A stretch of DNA of 64,000 nt from Methylobacterium sp. J-088 (GCF_022829295.1 NZ_JAKSYH010000153.1:1-64000), one strand, 5' to 3'. Counted from the stretch's first letter, positions 14,775-24,471 are shown. Translations and numbers: made by a program. The notes: generated by a model not told the origin, from the sequence alone.

Positions 14775-17718
14775 ACACCTTCATCACCTCGTCCCCGAAG
14801 TGGTTGATCACCTTTACCGCGATCCGCCCCGTCCGCGGCCGCGCGAACGGTCGACTGATAGCCCTGTAAAGCGTCGCCCAGGCCGCCTCATCGATCTCGG
14901 CCTTAAGAGCTGTCTTCAGCGACTTGTAAGGGTCATTGGCGCCGAGGAAGTATGCGTGGCGGACGAAGAAGCTCTCCTCGTTATAGTCGGTGTCGACAAA
15001 CCACGCGGCGATGCCTGAGGTGTCGTCCGAGCGCACGTCGCCGGTGTTGGGGTCGAATACGTCGACGCCCTTCACCTCCACCTCAAGCAAATCGCCGTCG
15101 AGGCGGTGGATCTCAATGTCGGGCTCACCGAACACCACGAACAGGTTGCCTTTGCCCGTGGTCTTGAGGTCATCGGCCATGTGCAGGTCGGGGTTCATCT
15201 TGGCCTGCAGGATCGGCAGCGGCCCGAGCTTGGTCAGCTCGCTCGCGTGCGCATCGTAGGCGAAGGCGCAGGCCACCAGAACGTCGAAGCGTGCGTCCGC
15301 TGCCTCCCGAGCGGCTGCCACAAGGTCGGGGCGGGCGAGCGTGCCAAATTCGGGTCCGATCAGGATCGCAGCCCGGCGCTCGACGCCCTCGCCCTCGCCC
15401 TCGCCCTCGACGAACCGCCCCTCGGCACCGATGAAGCGGCCAGGCCAGGGCTGGAGCATGGTGAAGCGCACCCGGTCGGCGCGGTCGCGGCCCTGGACCC
15501 CGGCGGCTGAAAGATTTTCCAGCACCATCGCCGAGAAGTCCTGCGTCGGCGTGCCGGCCCCCGTCCGCTCCCGGCGCCCGTCCAACGCCTCAAATTCCTC
15601 GTCGAGGTCGAGGCTGTCTGAGGGAATGATGCGGTGAGGCGAGAGGCTCTCGACCGTGAACGGACCGGCGACCCGGACCTTTGAGGCATCGGCGTAGGGC
15701 CGGTCGTAGAGCATTTCTACGTCGGCGGCGCGGGCGATCGAGGCGTCGATCTCGCGCTGCCGAGCGATCCGGGCCTCCCACCATGCAGCGTGCGCCCGCC
15801 GCGCCGGCTCCGGCCAATCGGCGTCAGCCTCGCGCGGGATCTGCCACTCCTCCCAAGTCTGCCCAAGGGCCACGTTGAGTCCGCTGCGCAGAGGTTCAAG
15901 CGTTGTCTGGGCGCGCTCCCAGATCAAATCGATCTCGGCGTTGTTGGCGATCGACTTGAGCGTGACGTGCGGCGCGCGCTCGTAGACGAAGCCCTGGCGG
16001 ATGTTACCGTAGGCCGCACTCTGCAGCTGCGGGCGCCCCGAGATCGCCTGCTCCTTCGCCCGGCCCTCGGGACTGTCGGAGAGGAGATAATAGGGGTAGC
16101 GGGCCGACATCAGCCGCGTGCGGGCGAGCGCCAGGGCGACGCGGCTAGTGTCGATGGTGATCCAGCGCCGGCCCCATTGCTCGGCGACCGTGGCGGTGGT
16201 GCCGGAGCCGCACGTGGGGTCGAGGACGAGGTCACCGGGATCGGTGGCCATAAGAATGCAACGTTCTATCACCTTCGAATTTGTTTGCACCACATACAGT
16301 TTAGGGTCGCCAAAACCAGCCGTTGTGGTGTCGTCCCATTGATTCGTATAAGAATAAACCGAAAAATCATCGAAAAATCGAACATATCTTAAAGTATTAC
16401 CAATTAGTATTAGGCGACTTGCTTTCAGAAGCTGGTCCATGCCATGACGATTGGTTTTCCAGCCGCCCTTTGATGGCGAAATGCTGCGCCCCTCGAAAGA
16501 TACGGGAAAAACTGTCGTTTGACCAACACGCGTTGTTTGCGAAGTTAGATTATCGGCGCTAAATATGCGAGATCCTGCGACGGAATTAGTAGCATCGCTT
16601 TCTAGTAGCATTCTCCGCAGTCCTTGCGGATCCTGCACCCGGGTGTATGCAGATCCCCCCTGTCCGTCGAGATTTTTACGCTGGAAAAGCTGACGATATC
16701 TAACGCGACCGCGATCTTTTCCATACCATAAAATGTAATTTAAAACATTCGGCAGCAGTGTCGTCGAGCCAGCGAAACTGCCAGCACCAGTTGTCGTCTT
16801 GAATGCTATTTCCGCACAAAAGTTATCTTCTCCAAAAATTTCATCCATTACCGCTCGAACGCGATGAACATTCTCATCACCGATCTGCACGAAAATTGAG
16901 CCGCTCTCGGTCAACAGCTCCCGCGCCACGGTAAGCCGGTCCCGCAGGTAGGTCAGATACGAATGGATACCGTCTTTCCAGGTATCCCGAAACGCTTTCA
17001 CCTGCTCGGGCTCGCGGGAAATGTCAGTTTGCTTACCGTCTTTGACGTCTCTATTTTGCGTGGAGACTTGCCAATTTGAATTGAATTTGATGCCATAGGG
17101 CGGGTCGACGTAAATGCACTGCACCTGCCCTTTCATACCTTCCCGCTGGGCAAGCGACGCCATGACTTGAAGGGAATCGCCCAGGACCATCCGGTTCGAC
17201 CAATGCTGGTCGTGCTTGTAGAACTCGGTGCGCGCTTGCGGGTCAAGACCATTAAAATCTGAAAATAGGTCTGGTGTTCCTTCTTCCAGCGACCGGGGGC
17301 CGGTGCGGCGCAGGTCGTCGATAATCGCCTTAGAGTGGATCTTTTCTTGAATGTAGAGGGGCGGCGCCTGGACGATGAGGTCGGACCAATCCTGTTGGTC
17401 CTTGCCGCGCCAGACAAGTTGCGCTTCGCCGATCACAGTCTCGCCGGTCTCCACGAGTGCCCGCACCTGTTCCGGGGTGAGCTTGATATGCGCACCGTTC
17501 CATACGATCTGCGGGTCGAGGTCCGGGTCGCGCGCGCGCTTTTCACCCTTCGGCAGCGGCTTAGCGCGAGGATAGGCCACGGGCGCGAAGCCGGTGATCA
17601 CCTCCTCCGCCTCGGCGAAGCTTTGCAACTCGGCGGTGGGGATGTTCTTCCGAGCGGCTTCGTCGTGCGTGAGGGTCTCAACGGACTTGGTCATGCTGCG
17701 GGCCGGTCCGCGAGCCAT
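14764..17718 (-). CDS. Type III-like (beta-class) site-specific DNA methyltransferase, enlarged
   Basis: The ATG at 17718 overlaps the upstream stop as TGATG (984 residues); a GTG lies one codon before. Motif IV DPPYG is at about 205-209 and motif I DPTCGSGTT at about 500-508, the beta-class order, with the target-recognition region between. This is an amino-methyltransferase of the Mod type (N6-adenine or N4-cytosine). At 984 residues it exceeds usual Mod subunits (about 600-700). Roughly 400 extra C-terminal residues include WEARIARQREIDASIARAADVEMLY and LATL/LVACAFAYDAHASEL segments. The target-recognition stretch (bases about 16250-17100) is conspicuously AT-rich, suggesting exchange of specificity. 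Confidence 0.88.
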   Translation of the reverse strand: MARGPARSMTKSVETLTHDEAARKNIPTAELQSFAEAEEVITGFAPVAYPRAKPLPKGEKRARDPDLDPQIVWNGAHIKLTPEQVRALVETGETVIGEAQLVWRGKDQQDWSDLIVQAPPLYIQEKIHSKAIIDDLRRTGPRSLEEGTPDLFSDFNGLDPQARTEFYKHDQHWSNRMVLGDSLQVMASLAQREGMKGQVQCIYVDPPYGIKFNSNWQVSTQNRDVKDGKQTDISREPEQVKAFRDTWKDGIHSYLTYLRDRLTVARELLTESGSIFVQIGDENVHRVRAVMDEIFGEDNFCAEIAFKTTTGAGSFAGSTTLLPNVLNYILWYGKDRGRVRYRQLFQRKNLDGQGGSAYTRVQDPQGLRRMLLESDATNSVAGSRIFSADNLTSQTTRVGQTTVFPVSFEGRSISPSKGGWKTNRHGMDQLLKASRLILIGNTLRYVRFFDDFSVYSYTNQWDDTTTAGFGDPKLYVVQTNSKVIERCILMATDPGDLVLDPTCGSGTTATVAEQWGRRWITIDTSRVALALARTRLMSARYPYYLLSDSPEGRAKEQAISGRPQLQSAAYGNIRQGFVYERAPHVTLKSIANNAEIDLIWERAQTTLEPLRSGLNVALGQTWEEWQIPREADADWPEPARRAHAAWWEARIARQREIDASIARAADVEMLYDRPYADASKVRVAGPFTVESLSPHRIIPSDSLDLDEEFEALDGRRERTGAGTPTQDFSAMVLENLSAAGVQGRDRADRVRFTMLQPWPGRFIGAEGRFVEGEGEGEGVERRAAILIGPEFGTLARPDLVAAAREAADARFDVLVACAFAYDAHASELTKLGPLPILQAKMNPDLHMADDLKTTGKGNLFVVFGEPDIEIHRLDGDLLEVEVKGVDVFDPNTGDVRSDDTSGIAAWFVDTDYNEESFFVRHAYFLGANDPYKSLKTALKAEIDEAAWATLYRAISRPFARPRTGRIAVKVINHFGDEVMKVYGV

Positions 17719-19589
17719 CACCGAACCTCGCTCAGGAGCGCGGCATCGTCCGCAAGAGCGGCGTTCTCAGCTCCTGCTTCTGCCTCGTCTTCCGGGTCGA
17801 GAGGAGGTGTAGCTTCCGGGTGGATCGCGGCAGCGGCGTCTGCCGGCGGCGGCACGTCCCGCAAAGCTGGACGCTTGGTCGCGTTGTCAATTAGGTCGAG
17901 AAGGCCGTCGAGGCGCGCGGCGAAGAAACCATGGAAATCGTCGGCGCGTAGCCGATCCGGTTCAATGGCGTGGCTGCGCAGGTAGGCGTCGAGGTTTCCG
18001 GGATCGACTGGCGGCTTCGCTGTTTCCAAACGGTGGAGATACTTGCTTGGCGCTACGCCACCAAGAGTCCGATTTGTCTTTGCAGACAAAGGCGTCTTAT
18101 TGACGATTGAGTCAAATAGGTTTGCCGGCAATAACTGCTGTTCACACCAATCGCGTGGGAAGATGTGGTGAATATCCACACTTTCATCAAAAAATACCGC
18201 GTGATCATAGTCTTGCCCAGAACGAAAATCTGTCGCGCCGCTCTTCATTAACAAAGCATTGACACCTTTGTAAGCTGCGGAGCCGCGGGAGCGCAACTCA
18301 CGGATGCGGCTTGCTCGCACGCTCGTATCTTTGAGCGTTGAAGGCTCCAGGCCGCCTTCGATCCATGCAAGCACCTCCACAAGGTCCTTAGCAAAGCGGG
18401 ACTCGGCAGCCGAGCCGTAGAGTTCGCCGAAGACGCCGCACCAATACCAGGTGCGCACATGCTGTTTGGGTTGCTCATGCTCCCAGCGATCGCCCAAGGA
18501 GGCAAGGATTGCAGCGAGCGGCACGATCTGGCTTTGATAAGGAAGATCGAAAGAGCGGTATATTCGCTGCGTATGTAGAAATTTAGCGGCGCGTTCGAAG
18601 CCTAGCTGCAAACGATCGGCGTGGGCTTGGTAGGCTTCGACTGGCAGCGCAAGCAGGGCGTTGCGGGTGGCGCTTACCGGTGGACGCCGATCTTCGCTAC
18701 CTGCCGCCGCATCGCGCTGGGCCTTGGAGTAGAGGAGGGCGATGCCCTGAAGAAAATCTGTCGGGGCAATCTTCTCGAGTGCCCGGAACTTCTTGAGAGC
18801 AGCAGCGCGCTGCGCCCAGTCTTCCCGAAGTTTGAAGCCCTTCCCGGCGAACATCGCTGTAATCAACTCGAACGCGTCGAGCGCCTTACCTCCTGTATTG
18901 ACCTTCTCAAAAACGAGGCAGACAGCCTCGTTCGTTGTAGACTTATCTAGCGATATAACAGGAACTTGATATCTTCTAAATGAGTCAACAATTTTTTCTC
19001 GGAATGATTTCAAAACCTGCCGCTTAGGTTTGTTGTCCTCCCAGTAATCCCAAAATCCTTCTTGCCAACTTTCATGATCAAAGATTTTGTTCAGAGGGAA
19101 TCGAAGGTTTTCATATTCCTTCTCAGGGGTCGAGAGATCAAGAACAACGTCCTTGCCGAAATTAGTGCGCAACACCCGATCACTGGGAAACGGCTCGATC
19201 GCGTCCTCACGGTCAACGGAGTCGTCGAGCGATTTTTCAATGTTGAAATAGTAAAACACATTTATCTTCTCGATTGGCGCCTGCCGAATGAGGGCTTGAT
19301 AAAGTGATGTCATGCGCTGTTGACCGTCGAGAAGCAGCTCACTCTCGGTCGTTGCATCAGCTATGGCCGGTGCTCCCTGGATCGAGCGCGGCGTGAAGGT
19401 CTTTCCGGACGACTTCAACGTCATCAGGGCCCCTACGGGAAACGCCTGGGAGAGGGACGCGATAAGGCTCCGGATGCGATATTCGTCCCAGACCCAATTA
19501 CGCTGGAAGTCCGGGAGCTTGATGTCGCCCTGCTCGCAGCGCTGCAGGAGGGTGTGAAGCGAGACGGGATTAGTAGTGAAAGTACTCAT
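17718..19589 (-). CDS. DUF262-DUF1524 (GmrSD-like) protein of the restriction operon
   Basis: This 623-residue protein starts at an ATG overlapping the Res stop (TGATG); a GTG is one codon earlier. The N-terminal ParB-like DUF262 region has LPDFQRNWVWD (about 25-35) and the nucleotide-handling DGQQR motif (88-92). The C-terminal DUF1524 region carries an HNH-type nuclease signature, DIHHIFPRDWC (about 472), with NKTPLSAKTNRTLGG downstream. In GmrSD, a type IV modification-dependent system, the two halves cleave glucosylated cytosine DNA. Here the protein sits between a Res and a Mod gene, so it may add a second nuclease activity. Internal AT-rich patches suggest a mosaic history. Confidence 0.85.
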   Translation of the reverse strand: MSTFTTNPVSLHTLLQRCEQGDIKLPDFQRNWVWDEYRIRSLIASLSQAFPVGALMTLKSSGKTFTPRSIQGAPAIADATTESELLLDGQQRMTSLYQALIRQAPIEKINVFYYFNIEKSLDDSVDREDAIEPFPSDRVLRTNFGKDVVLDLSTPEKEYENLRFPLNKIFDHESWQEGFWDYWEDNKPKRQVLKSFREKIVDSFRRYQVPVISLDKSTTNEAVCLVFEKVNTGGKALDAFELITAMFAGKGFKLREDWAQRAAALKKFRALEKIAPTDFLQGIALLYSKAQRDAAAGSEDRRPPVSATRNALLALPVEAYQAHADRLQLGFERAAKFLHTQRIYRSFDLPYQSQIVPLAAILASLGDRWEHEQPKQHVRTWYWCGVFGELYGSAAESRFAKDLVEVLAWIEGGLEPSTLKDTSVRASRIRELRSRGSAAYKGVNALLMKSGATDFRSGQDYDHAVFFDESVDIHHIFPRDWCEQQLLPANLFDSIVNKTPLSAKTNRTLGGVAPSKYLHRLETAKPPVDPGNLDAYLRSHAIEPDRLRADDFHGFFAARLDGLLDLIDNATKRPALRDVPPPADAAAAIHPEATPPLDPEDEAEAGAENAALADDAALLSEVR

Positions 19590-22500
19590 CACGGAGCCTT
19601 GGATCGGTTGATTAGCGTATCGACAATTTCGCCGAACGCATTTTCGATGGCGAACACATCACGGAATTCATGGAAGGCGAAGCGTCCGAAAGTGCCCAGC
19701 GCGTTGATGCCTGGCACCCAGGACACGTCCATCGTCTCAGCCTTCAGCTGTGCGTCGGTCCCCCGATACCCTTTGGTCTCCAGGACTAGGGTAAGCGAAT
19801 CAGGCCGGCCGTCGTCCAGGCGTACGAGGAAGTCCGGCCGGTAGCGGCGCGGCACGGCGCCGTCGCGGTAAGGCACCTCGAAGCCGAGCCCCTGATTTTT
19901 GACGTAAGACAGCACCCGCGGGTGCGCCTCCAGGACCCGCGCGAGCTCGCCCTCCCACTCGGAGTCGAGAACCACGTGGCTGACGTGGCACTTGCTCAGG
20001 TCGGTCTCCCACACCGGCTTCGAGGTAGTGAAGTTCACAAACCGGGTCGAGCCCGCCGGGTTGTAGGGGTCGAGCACCGCCTTTATGCGCTTGGCATCGG
20101 GCACCGAGCGCTGGCAGGCGAGGTAGATGAACTCCACCGCCTGCTCAGCAAGCTGCGGGTATAGCACGGTAGCCCGCGGGACCCCCTTGGCGATGAGGTA
20201 GTCTCCATCGAGCCACTGCCGCACGACACGTTGGGCCTGCCCGAACAGATGGACGGGCAGATGGTCGTCCGGATCGCGCAGGCGCGTCTCCAGCAAGCGT
20301 TTAGCGAGCTTGAACGACAGCTCGCTCGGTCGCATCGCCTTGAACGCCTCCTCTGCGTCCAGGGTCTCCTGCTCTCCAACAATGCCGGCCATGAGCACCT
20401 TGGCCGGGCCGACGTTCTCTGGCGTCAGGACGAGGCGACTGTCATCGGTGAAAGTCGCGGTTAGCCGCTCGTTCGGAAGGTCGAACCGGTAGCCCTCGAC
20501 GCGGGGGAAGCCGATCTCCAGATCCGCGCGCTGGCGCAGAGCCTGGACGCGGGTGAGCTTGCGTGGAGCCGCTGGCACCGAGATCACGGGCTCGGCCGTG
20601 AACGAGAACGGGATGCCAAGGATGTCGGCATACTCGACGTTGAACAGTCCCTGGTCGTTCAGCTCGTATGACTGGCGGCGCAGGCCACGTCCGACCACTT
20701 GCTCGCAAAGGAGCTGCGTGCCGAAGGCGCGCACGCCGAGGATGTGGGTGACGGTGTTGGCGTCCCAGCCTTCGGTCAGCATCGAGACCGAGACGACACA
20801 GCGCACGCGCTCGCCGAGGCGCCCCTTGCGGCCCACCGTGTTCATCACTTCGCGCAGCAGGTCCGCATCAGTGGTCTCGGCCGCAGTGACCGCGTCGACG
20901 CCGCGCTCGATCCGCTCGCGGCGGAACTGCTCGATCTCCGGCCCCATCATGTCGCGGAAGGCGGGGTCGAGAGCCTCCCCCGATTCAAGCTGCTCGCTAT
21001 CAATGAGCAGCGTGTTAGGGCGCGCGAGCCGCTGGCGGTTGTTGTCGTAGTTGCGGAACAAGCGCAGGTGCCCGACATGGCGCGTCTCGGCCTCGCCGTC
21101 GGCATTTGGGCGCTCGAAGCCGGCGATCCATTCGTAGACGAGCTTGGAGGTCGCCGTGTTGTTGCACACCACGATGAACACCGGCGGCACGTCGATACTG
21201 GCCCGCTCCCAGGCCTCACTGGTCTTTTCGTAATGCGCGTAGAGGGCGTGGAGCGCAGTCTGGAGCTGACTCGGGAAAACGTGAGAGAGCGGGTCGAGGG
21301 TGCCGGCCTTGCCCGCGCCCTTCTTCGGCATCGCCTTGCCGATGTGCTCCCACAGCTCGCGGTAGAGCGGCACCTCGCCGCTCGCGGCATTGTCGGCGAT
21401 CGGCACGCGGGGCAGCTTGACGATGCCGCACTCGATGGCGTCGATGAGCGAGAAGTCGCTCACCGTCCACGGAAACAGGGTGCCCTCTAGATAGCCCGAG
21501 CCGCGCAGAAAGAACGGCGTGGCCGATAGGTCGTAGACCGCGCGCAGTCCGACCTTCCGCTTCAGCGCCTCGATCCCAGAGATCCAGAGCCGGGCGGCCT
21601 CAGCGTTGCGCTTGGCCTCCTCGCGATCCTCGGCCGCGACCGCGTCCTCGGCGGCCCCAGGCTTCTCGCGGTAACAGTGGTGCGCCTCGTCGTTGATCAC
21701 CACGAGGTTCTTGATCGGCAATAGCTCGCGGCAGACCCGCTGGAGCATCGCACCCTCGGACTCGATCGTGTCAATCGGCGCGTGCCGACCCTGAAGCAAG
21801 GAGCGTCCGACTTTTGAAACCTCCAGCGTCTCGCGGCGCTTGAACGCGTGGTAGTTCGTCAGCACAATCTTGGCCTGCCCCATTTCCTGGAGCATGTCGG
21901 TCGGAACCAGCTCGCGCTTGTCGTAGTAGGCGTCGGGATCGCCGGGCATCAGTACGCGCAGGCGGTCGCGGATCGTAATCCCCGGCGTGACCAGCAGGAA
22001 GCCCCGAGTGAAATGCTTCACATTCGGGCTGCGAACCGCGTTGATGGTCTGCCACGCAATCAGCATAGCCATGACGGTCGTCTTGCCAGCCCCGGTCGCC
22101 ATCTTGAGCGCCAGCCGCGGCAGGCCGGGGTTGGCACCCTCGTTCGCGCCCTCAATATGGCGGATCAGGTGCGCATATTGGCGCTGCCGCCCCGCGACCT
22201 CCGTGAGCCAGATCGCGGTCTCGACTGCCTCAACTTGACAGAAGAAAGGCCGGGGCCCGTGCCAGTCGCGGTCGCGCCGCCAGTGCTGGAGCAGCCGCTG
22301 GGTCGCGGGTGTGACACCCCAATCCATGGGGTTTGGCAGCGCGCGCCAGGAGGCAACATGCCCACGGATCTCGTTGATGATTGGCGTCGGATTGTAGGCC
22401 TGCTCCGCCGAGGACAAGCCCAAGCCGTCACTAAGACCCAGGTCCGCTTGCTTGCCTTTGCCCCTCTGCTTTTTCGCTTTTGGGACCGGCGTGATTAGCG

Positions 22501-22627
22501 CCGAGCGCCGTCGCCCCTGCACCGGCGGCTGTTCGAGCGGCTGGCCATCTGCGTCCAGCGCATGATGCTGGGCTGGAACCTCGTAAGGCGAGTTGAGGAT
22601 CGGCTGCTCGAAGAACGGCTTCGCCAC
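19589..22627 (-). CDS. Type III-like restriction helicase/endonuclease (Res, BPTD_3080-like)
   Basis: This 1012-residue SF2 protein starts at a GTG. Walker A is ATGAGKTT (177-184), Walker B INDEAHH (about 311-317), and late helicase motifs include TEGWDANTVTHILGVRAFGT and QVVGRGLRR. The C-terminus has a PD-(D/E)XK-type nuclease signature (RPDFLVRLDD ... LVLETKG, last about 75 residues). It should translocate on DNA and cut when partnered by the methyltransferase two genes downstream. It is the first gene of the leftward operon, so the promoter must lie in 22628-22900. The name BPTD_3080 is from memory of database usage and was not checked. Confidence 0.87.
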   Translation of the reverse strand: MAKPFFEQPILNSPYEVPAQHHALDADGQPLEQPPVQGRRRSALITPVPKAKKQRGKGKQADLGLSDGLGLSSAEQAYNPTPIINEIRGHVASWRALPNPMDWGVTPATQRLLQHWRRDRDWHGPRPFFCQVEAVETAIWLTEVAGRQRQYAHLIRHIEGANEGANPGLPRLALKMATGAGKTTVMAMLIAWQTINAVRSPNVKHFTRGFLLVTPGITIRDRLRVLMPGDPDAYYDKRELVPTDMLQEMGQAKIVLTNYHAFKRRETLEVSKVGRSLLQGRHAPIDTIESEGAMLQRVCRELLPIKNLVVINDEAHHCYREKPGAAEDAVAAEDREEAKRNAEAARLWISGIEALKRKVGLRAVYDLSATPFFLRGSGYLEGTLFPWTVSDFSLIDAIECGIVKLPRVPIADNAASGEVPLYRELWEHIGKAMPKKGAGKAGTLDPLSHVFPSQLQTALHALYAHYEKTSEAWERASIDVPPVFIVVCNNTATSKLVYEWIAGFERPNADGEAETRHVGHLRLFRNYDNNRQRLARPNTLLIDSEQLESGEALDPAFRDMMGPEIEQFRRERIERGVDAVTAAETTDADLLREVMNTVGRKGRLGERVRCVVSVSMLTEGWDANTVTHILGVRAFGTQLLCEQVVGRGLRRQSYELNDQGLFNVEYADILGIPFSFTAEPVISVPAAPRKLTRVQALRQRADLEIGFPRVEGYRFDLPNERLTATFTDDSRLVLTPENVGPAKVLMAGIVGEQETLDAEEAFKAMRPSELSFKLAKRLLETRLRDPDDHLPVHLFGQAQRVVRQWLDGDYLIAKGVPRATVLYPQLAEQAVEFIYLACQRSVPDAKRIKAVLDPYNPAGSTRFVNFTTSKPVWETDLSKCHVSHVVLDSEWEGELARVLEAHPRVLSYVKNQGLGFEVPYRDGAVPRRYRPDFLVRLDDGRPDSLTLVLETKGYRGTDAQLKAETMDVSWVPGINALGTFGRFAFHEFRDVFAIENAFGEIVDTLINRSKAP

Positions 22628-23282
22628 GCTGACCCCCGCCGACGGTTCTTATCGTCTTCTCGTGGGGGTAGATATCGAGATCCACTGGCTGGCGCGAGCA
22701 GCCTGAGTGCCAAGCGGTTGAGAAGTTGCACACTGTGCCATGCGCGCAACTTCAAGCTGGCTCACGCTTCAAACGGCCGAGCGCGATGGTCTGGATCCGG
22801 CGATTCGACACCATCCTGGCCGCTTTTGGCGGCAGTGATCTCGGTTGGGCTCACGATCCGGTTCTGATCTTCCTCGGCGGCCCGGACCGAGTCCACGCAA
22901 ATGGCTCCAAACCCTTGGGATAAACTGGCGTCCTACAAAGAAGATGATCACGGCCGCCCGGACATTTTGTCCGAAATTTTCATTCAATCATATTTTTATG
23001 GGCTGGTGAGGCGGCTGCCAGCGCTCGAACTATACGGTGTACCGGGGGCCTACACCCGGGTCCAAGTTTGCAGTGCCGGTGTTTGCCACCGCAGGCCGCG
23101 ACCAAGTCCGATGTCGTTCGCGCATCAGACAGGCATCAGACAGCACTGCGCCCAAGTAAATAATTTTACAGTCGTAAATCCTAAAAAATGTCTGACGGTC
23201 AGCAGACAAATCTCCCGATGACGCACACTTTCATTCGCGAATTCTCTGAGACATACTTATTGCTCCACTTGGAGATCTTGCA
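22628..23282. other. Gene-free stretch upstream of the restriction operon
   Basis: These 655 bases separate the leftward restriction operon from the rightward small gene at 23283. Short readings here have no ribosome sites or family resemblance. The segment 22965-23220 is AT-richer than average and contains a short direct repeat (CATCAGACAGGCATCAGACAG, about 23124-23144). It should contain divergent promoters, but I cannot assign specific boxes. Confidence 0.5.
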
Positions 23283-23519
23283 ATGTTCCGTTCCGATCCA
23301 ACCGCGAGCGATCTCGCTGCGTCGATTGCCGACACCCTGTCGGCCGTGCACCGGCTTCTGTCGAGCGTTGGGACGCTCGACGGAGCCGTTGGAGATGAGG
23401 TGCACGGCCTGCTAACCCTGGCCGGCACCGCCGCGCATCAGCTCGCCGGACGCCTTGATCCGGCCTTTGTGGTCATCACGCCCCGACAGGATCGCGTAAA
23501 GGTGGCGGCCCGCGCCTGA
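23283..23519 (+). CDS. Small hypothetical protein
   Basis: This 78-residue protein has an ATG preceded by GGAG eight bases upstream. It is mostly helical (SDLAASIADTLSAVHRLLSSV, VGDEVHGLLTLAGTAAHQLAG), without a membrane segment or known motif. It lies 71 bases upstream of the serine recombinase on the same strand; the intervening gap holds an inverted repeat. Function unknown. Confidence 0.55.
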   Translation: MFRSDPTASDLAASIADTLSAVHRLLSSVGTLDGAVGDEVHGLLTLAGTAAHQLAGRLDPAFVVITPRQDRVKVAARA

Positions 23520-23541
23520 GTCCGTTGACGCCCCAGCGAGA

Positions 23542-23583
23542 CCGTATCACTGTGAGCAACGAGCGATGCATGCAGTGATACGG
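23542..23583. repeat. Inverted repeat upstream of the serine recombinase
   Basis: CCGTATCACTG at 23542-23552 and CAGTGATACGG at 23573-23583 form a perfect 11-base inverted repeat with a 20-base spacer. It ends seven bases before the recombinase ATG. It is a plausible recombinase binding or crossover site, or an operator for its own expression. The assignment is by position only. Confidence 0.6.
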
Positions 23584-23590
23584 TACCTCG

Positions 23591-24286
23591 ATGGCGAACG
23601 GACGGTTCATATCGTATCTGCGCGTGAGCACGGATCGGCAGGGTCGGTCCGGTCTCGGGCTGGAGGCGCAGCGTTCGGCCGTGACGAACTATCTGAATGG
23701 CGGCGCCTGGACACTGATCGCCGAGGTGGTCGAAATCGAGAGCGGACGCAACGCCGACAGGCCGGAGCTGGCTCGTGCCCTGGCACTTTGCCGTGCGCAC
23801 CGTACAGCACTGGTTGTGGCGAAGGTGGATCGGCTCGCCCGATCTCAGGCTTTCCTCTCGAACCTGCTTGCGGCGGGCGTTGAGGTGCGGTTCTGCGATC
23901 TGCCTCAGATTGAAGGCCCGACTGGACGGTTTCTCCTTCAGCAGATGATGAGTGTCGCAGAGCTTGAGGCCGGCCTCATCTCGGCCCGGACGAAGGCGGC
24001 GCTGGCTGCCGCGAAGGCGCGAGGACAGGCTCTCGGCGGCTTCCGCGGCCGGGCCGGCACGGCGGAAGACACGGCCAAGGCGCGAGCCGCCCGCGGACGC
24101 AACGCCGACGCGCAGGCTGAAGCGCTGGCGCCCATTCTATCGCGCATCGATCCGAACGGCACCGCCTCGCTGCGCACCGTGGCGGCGGCGCTGGCTGCCG
24201 AGAACGTGCCGACGCCGAGCGGGCGCGGCACCTGGACGCCGACCGCTGTGGCGCGCCTGCGGGCCCGTCTCGCACACGCCTCTTGA
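23591..24286 (+). CDS. Serine recombinase (resolvase/invertase family)
   Basis: This 231-residue recombinase has the catalytic N-terminus YLRVSTDRQGRSGLGLEAQ with Ser 13. It continues with the dimer-core motifs ALVVAKVDRLARS and GPTGRFLLQQMMSVAELEAGLISARTKAAL. The C-terminal part (ILSRIDPNGTASLRTVAAAL, NVPTPSGRGTWTPTAVARL) is a DNA-binding helix-turn-helix. It is smaller than the large serine integrases, so it more likely acts as a resolvase or inverter inside the island than as the integrating enzyme. Confidence 0.88.
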   Translation: MANGRFISYLRVSTDRQGRSGLGLEAQRSAVTNYLNGGAWTLIAEVVEIESGRNADRPELARALALCRAHRTALVVAKVDRLARSQAFLSNLLAAGVEVRFCDLPQIEGPTGRFLLQQMMSVAELEAGLISARTKAALAAAKARGQALGGFRGRAGTAEDTAKARAARGRNADAQAEALAPILSRIDPNGTASLRTVAAALAAENVPTPSGRGTWTPTAVARLRARLAHAS

Positions 24287-24471
24287 TCGGGGCGCCCAGA
24301 TCCCGCCCGCAAGCTAGGCGCTGATGGGTTACGCCGCGGCTACCTTGATCGTCATCGTGCAGCGGATGGGCGTTGCATGCGTTCCCGGGCCGTAGAGGGG
24401 CAAGGCGCCTCTGCGTGGTCCATGTGAGAGCTGCTACAGGCGTGGCCAGCCTCGCGGGCTTCCTGCGCGGC

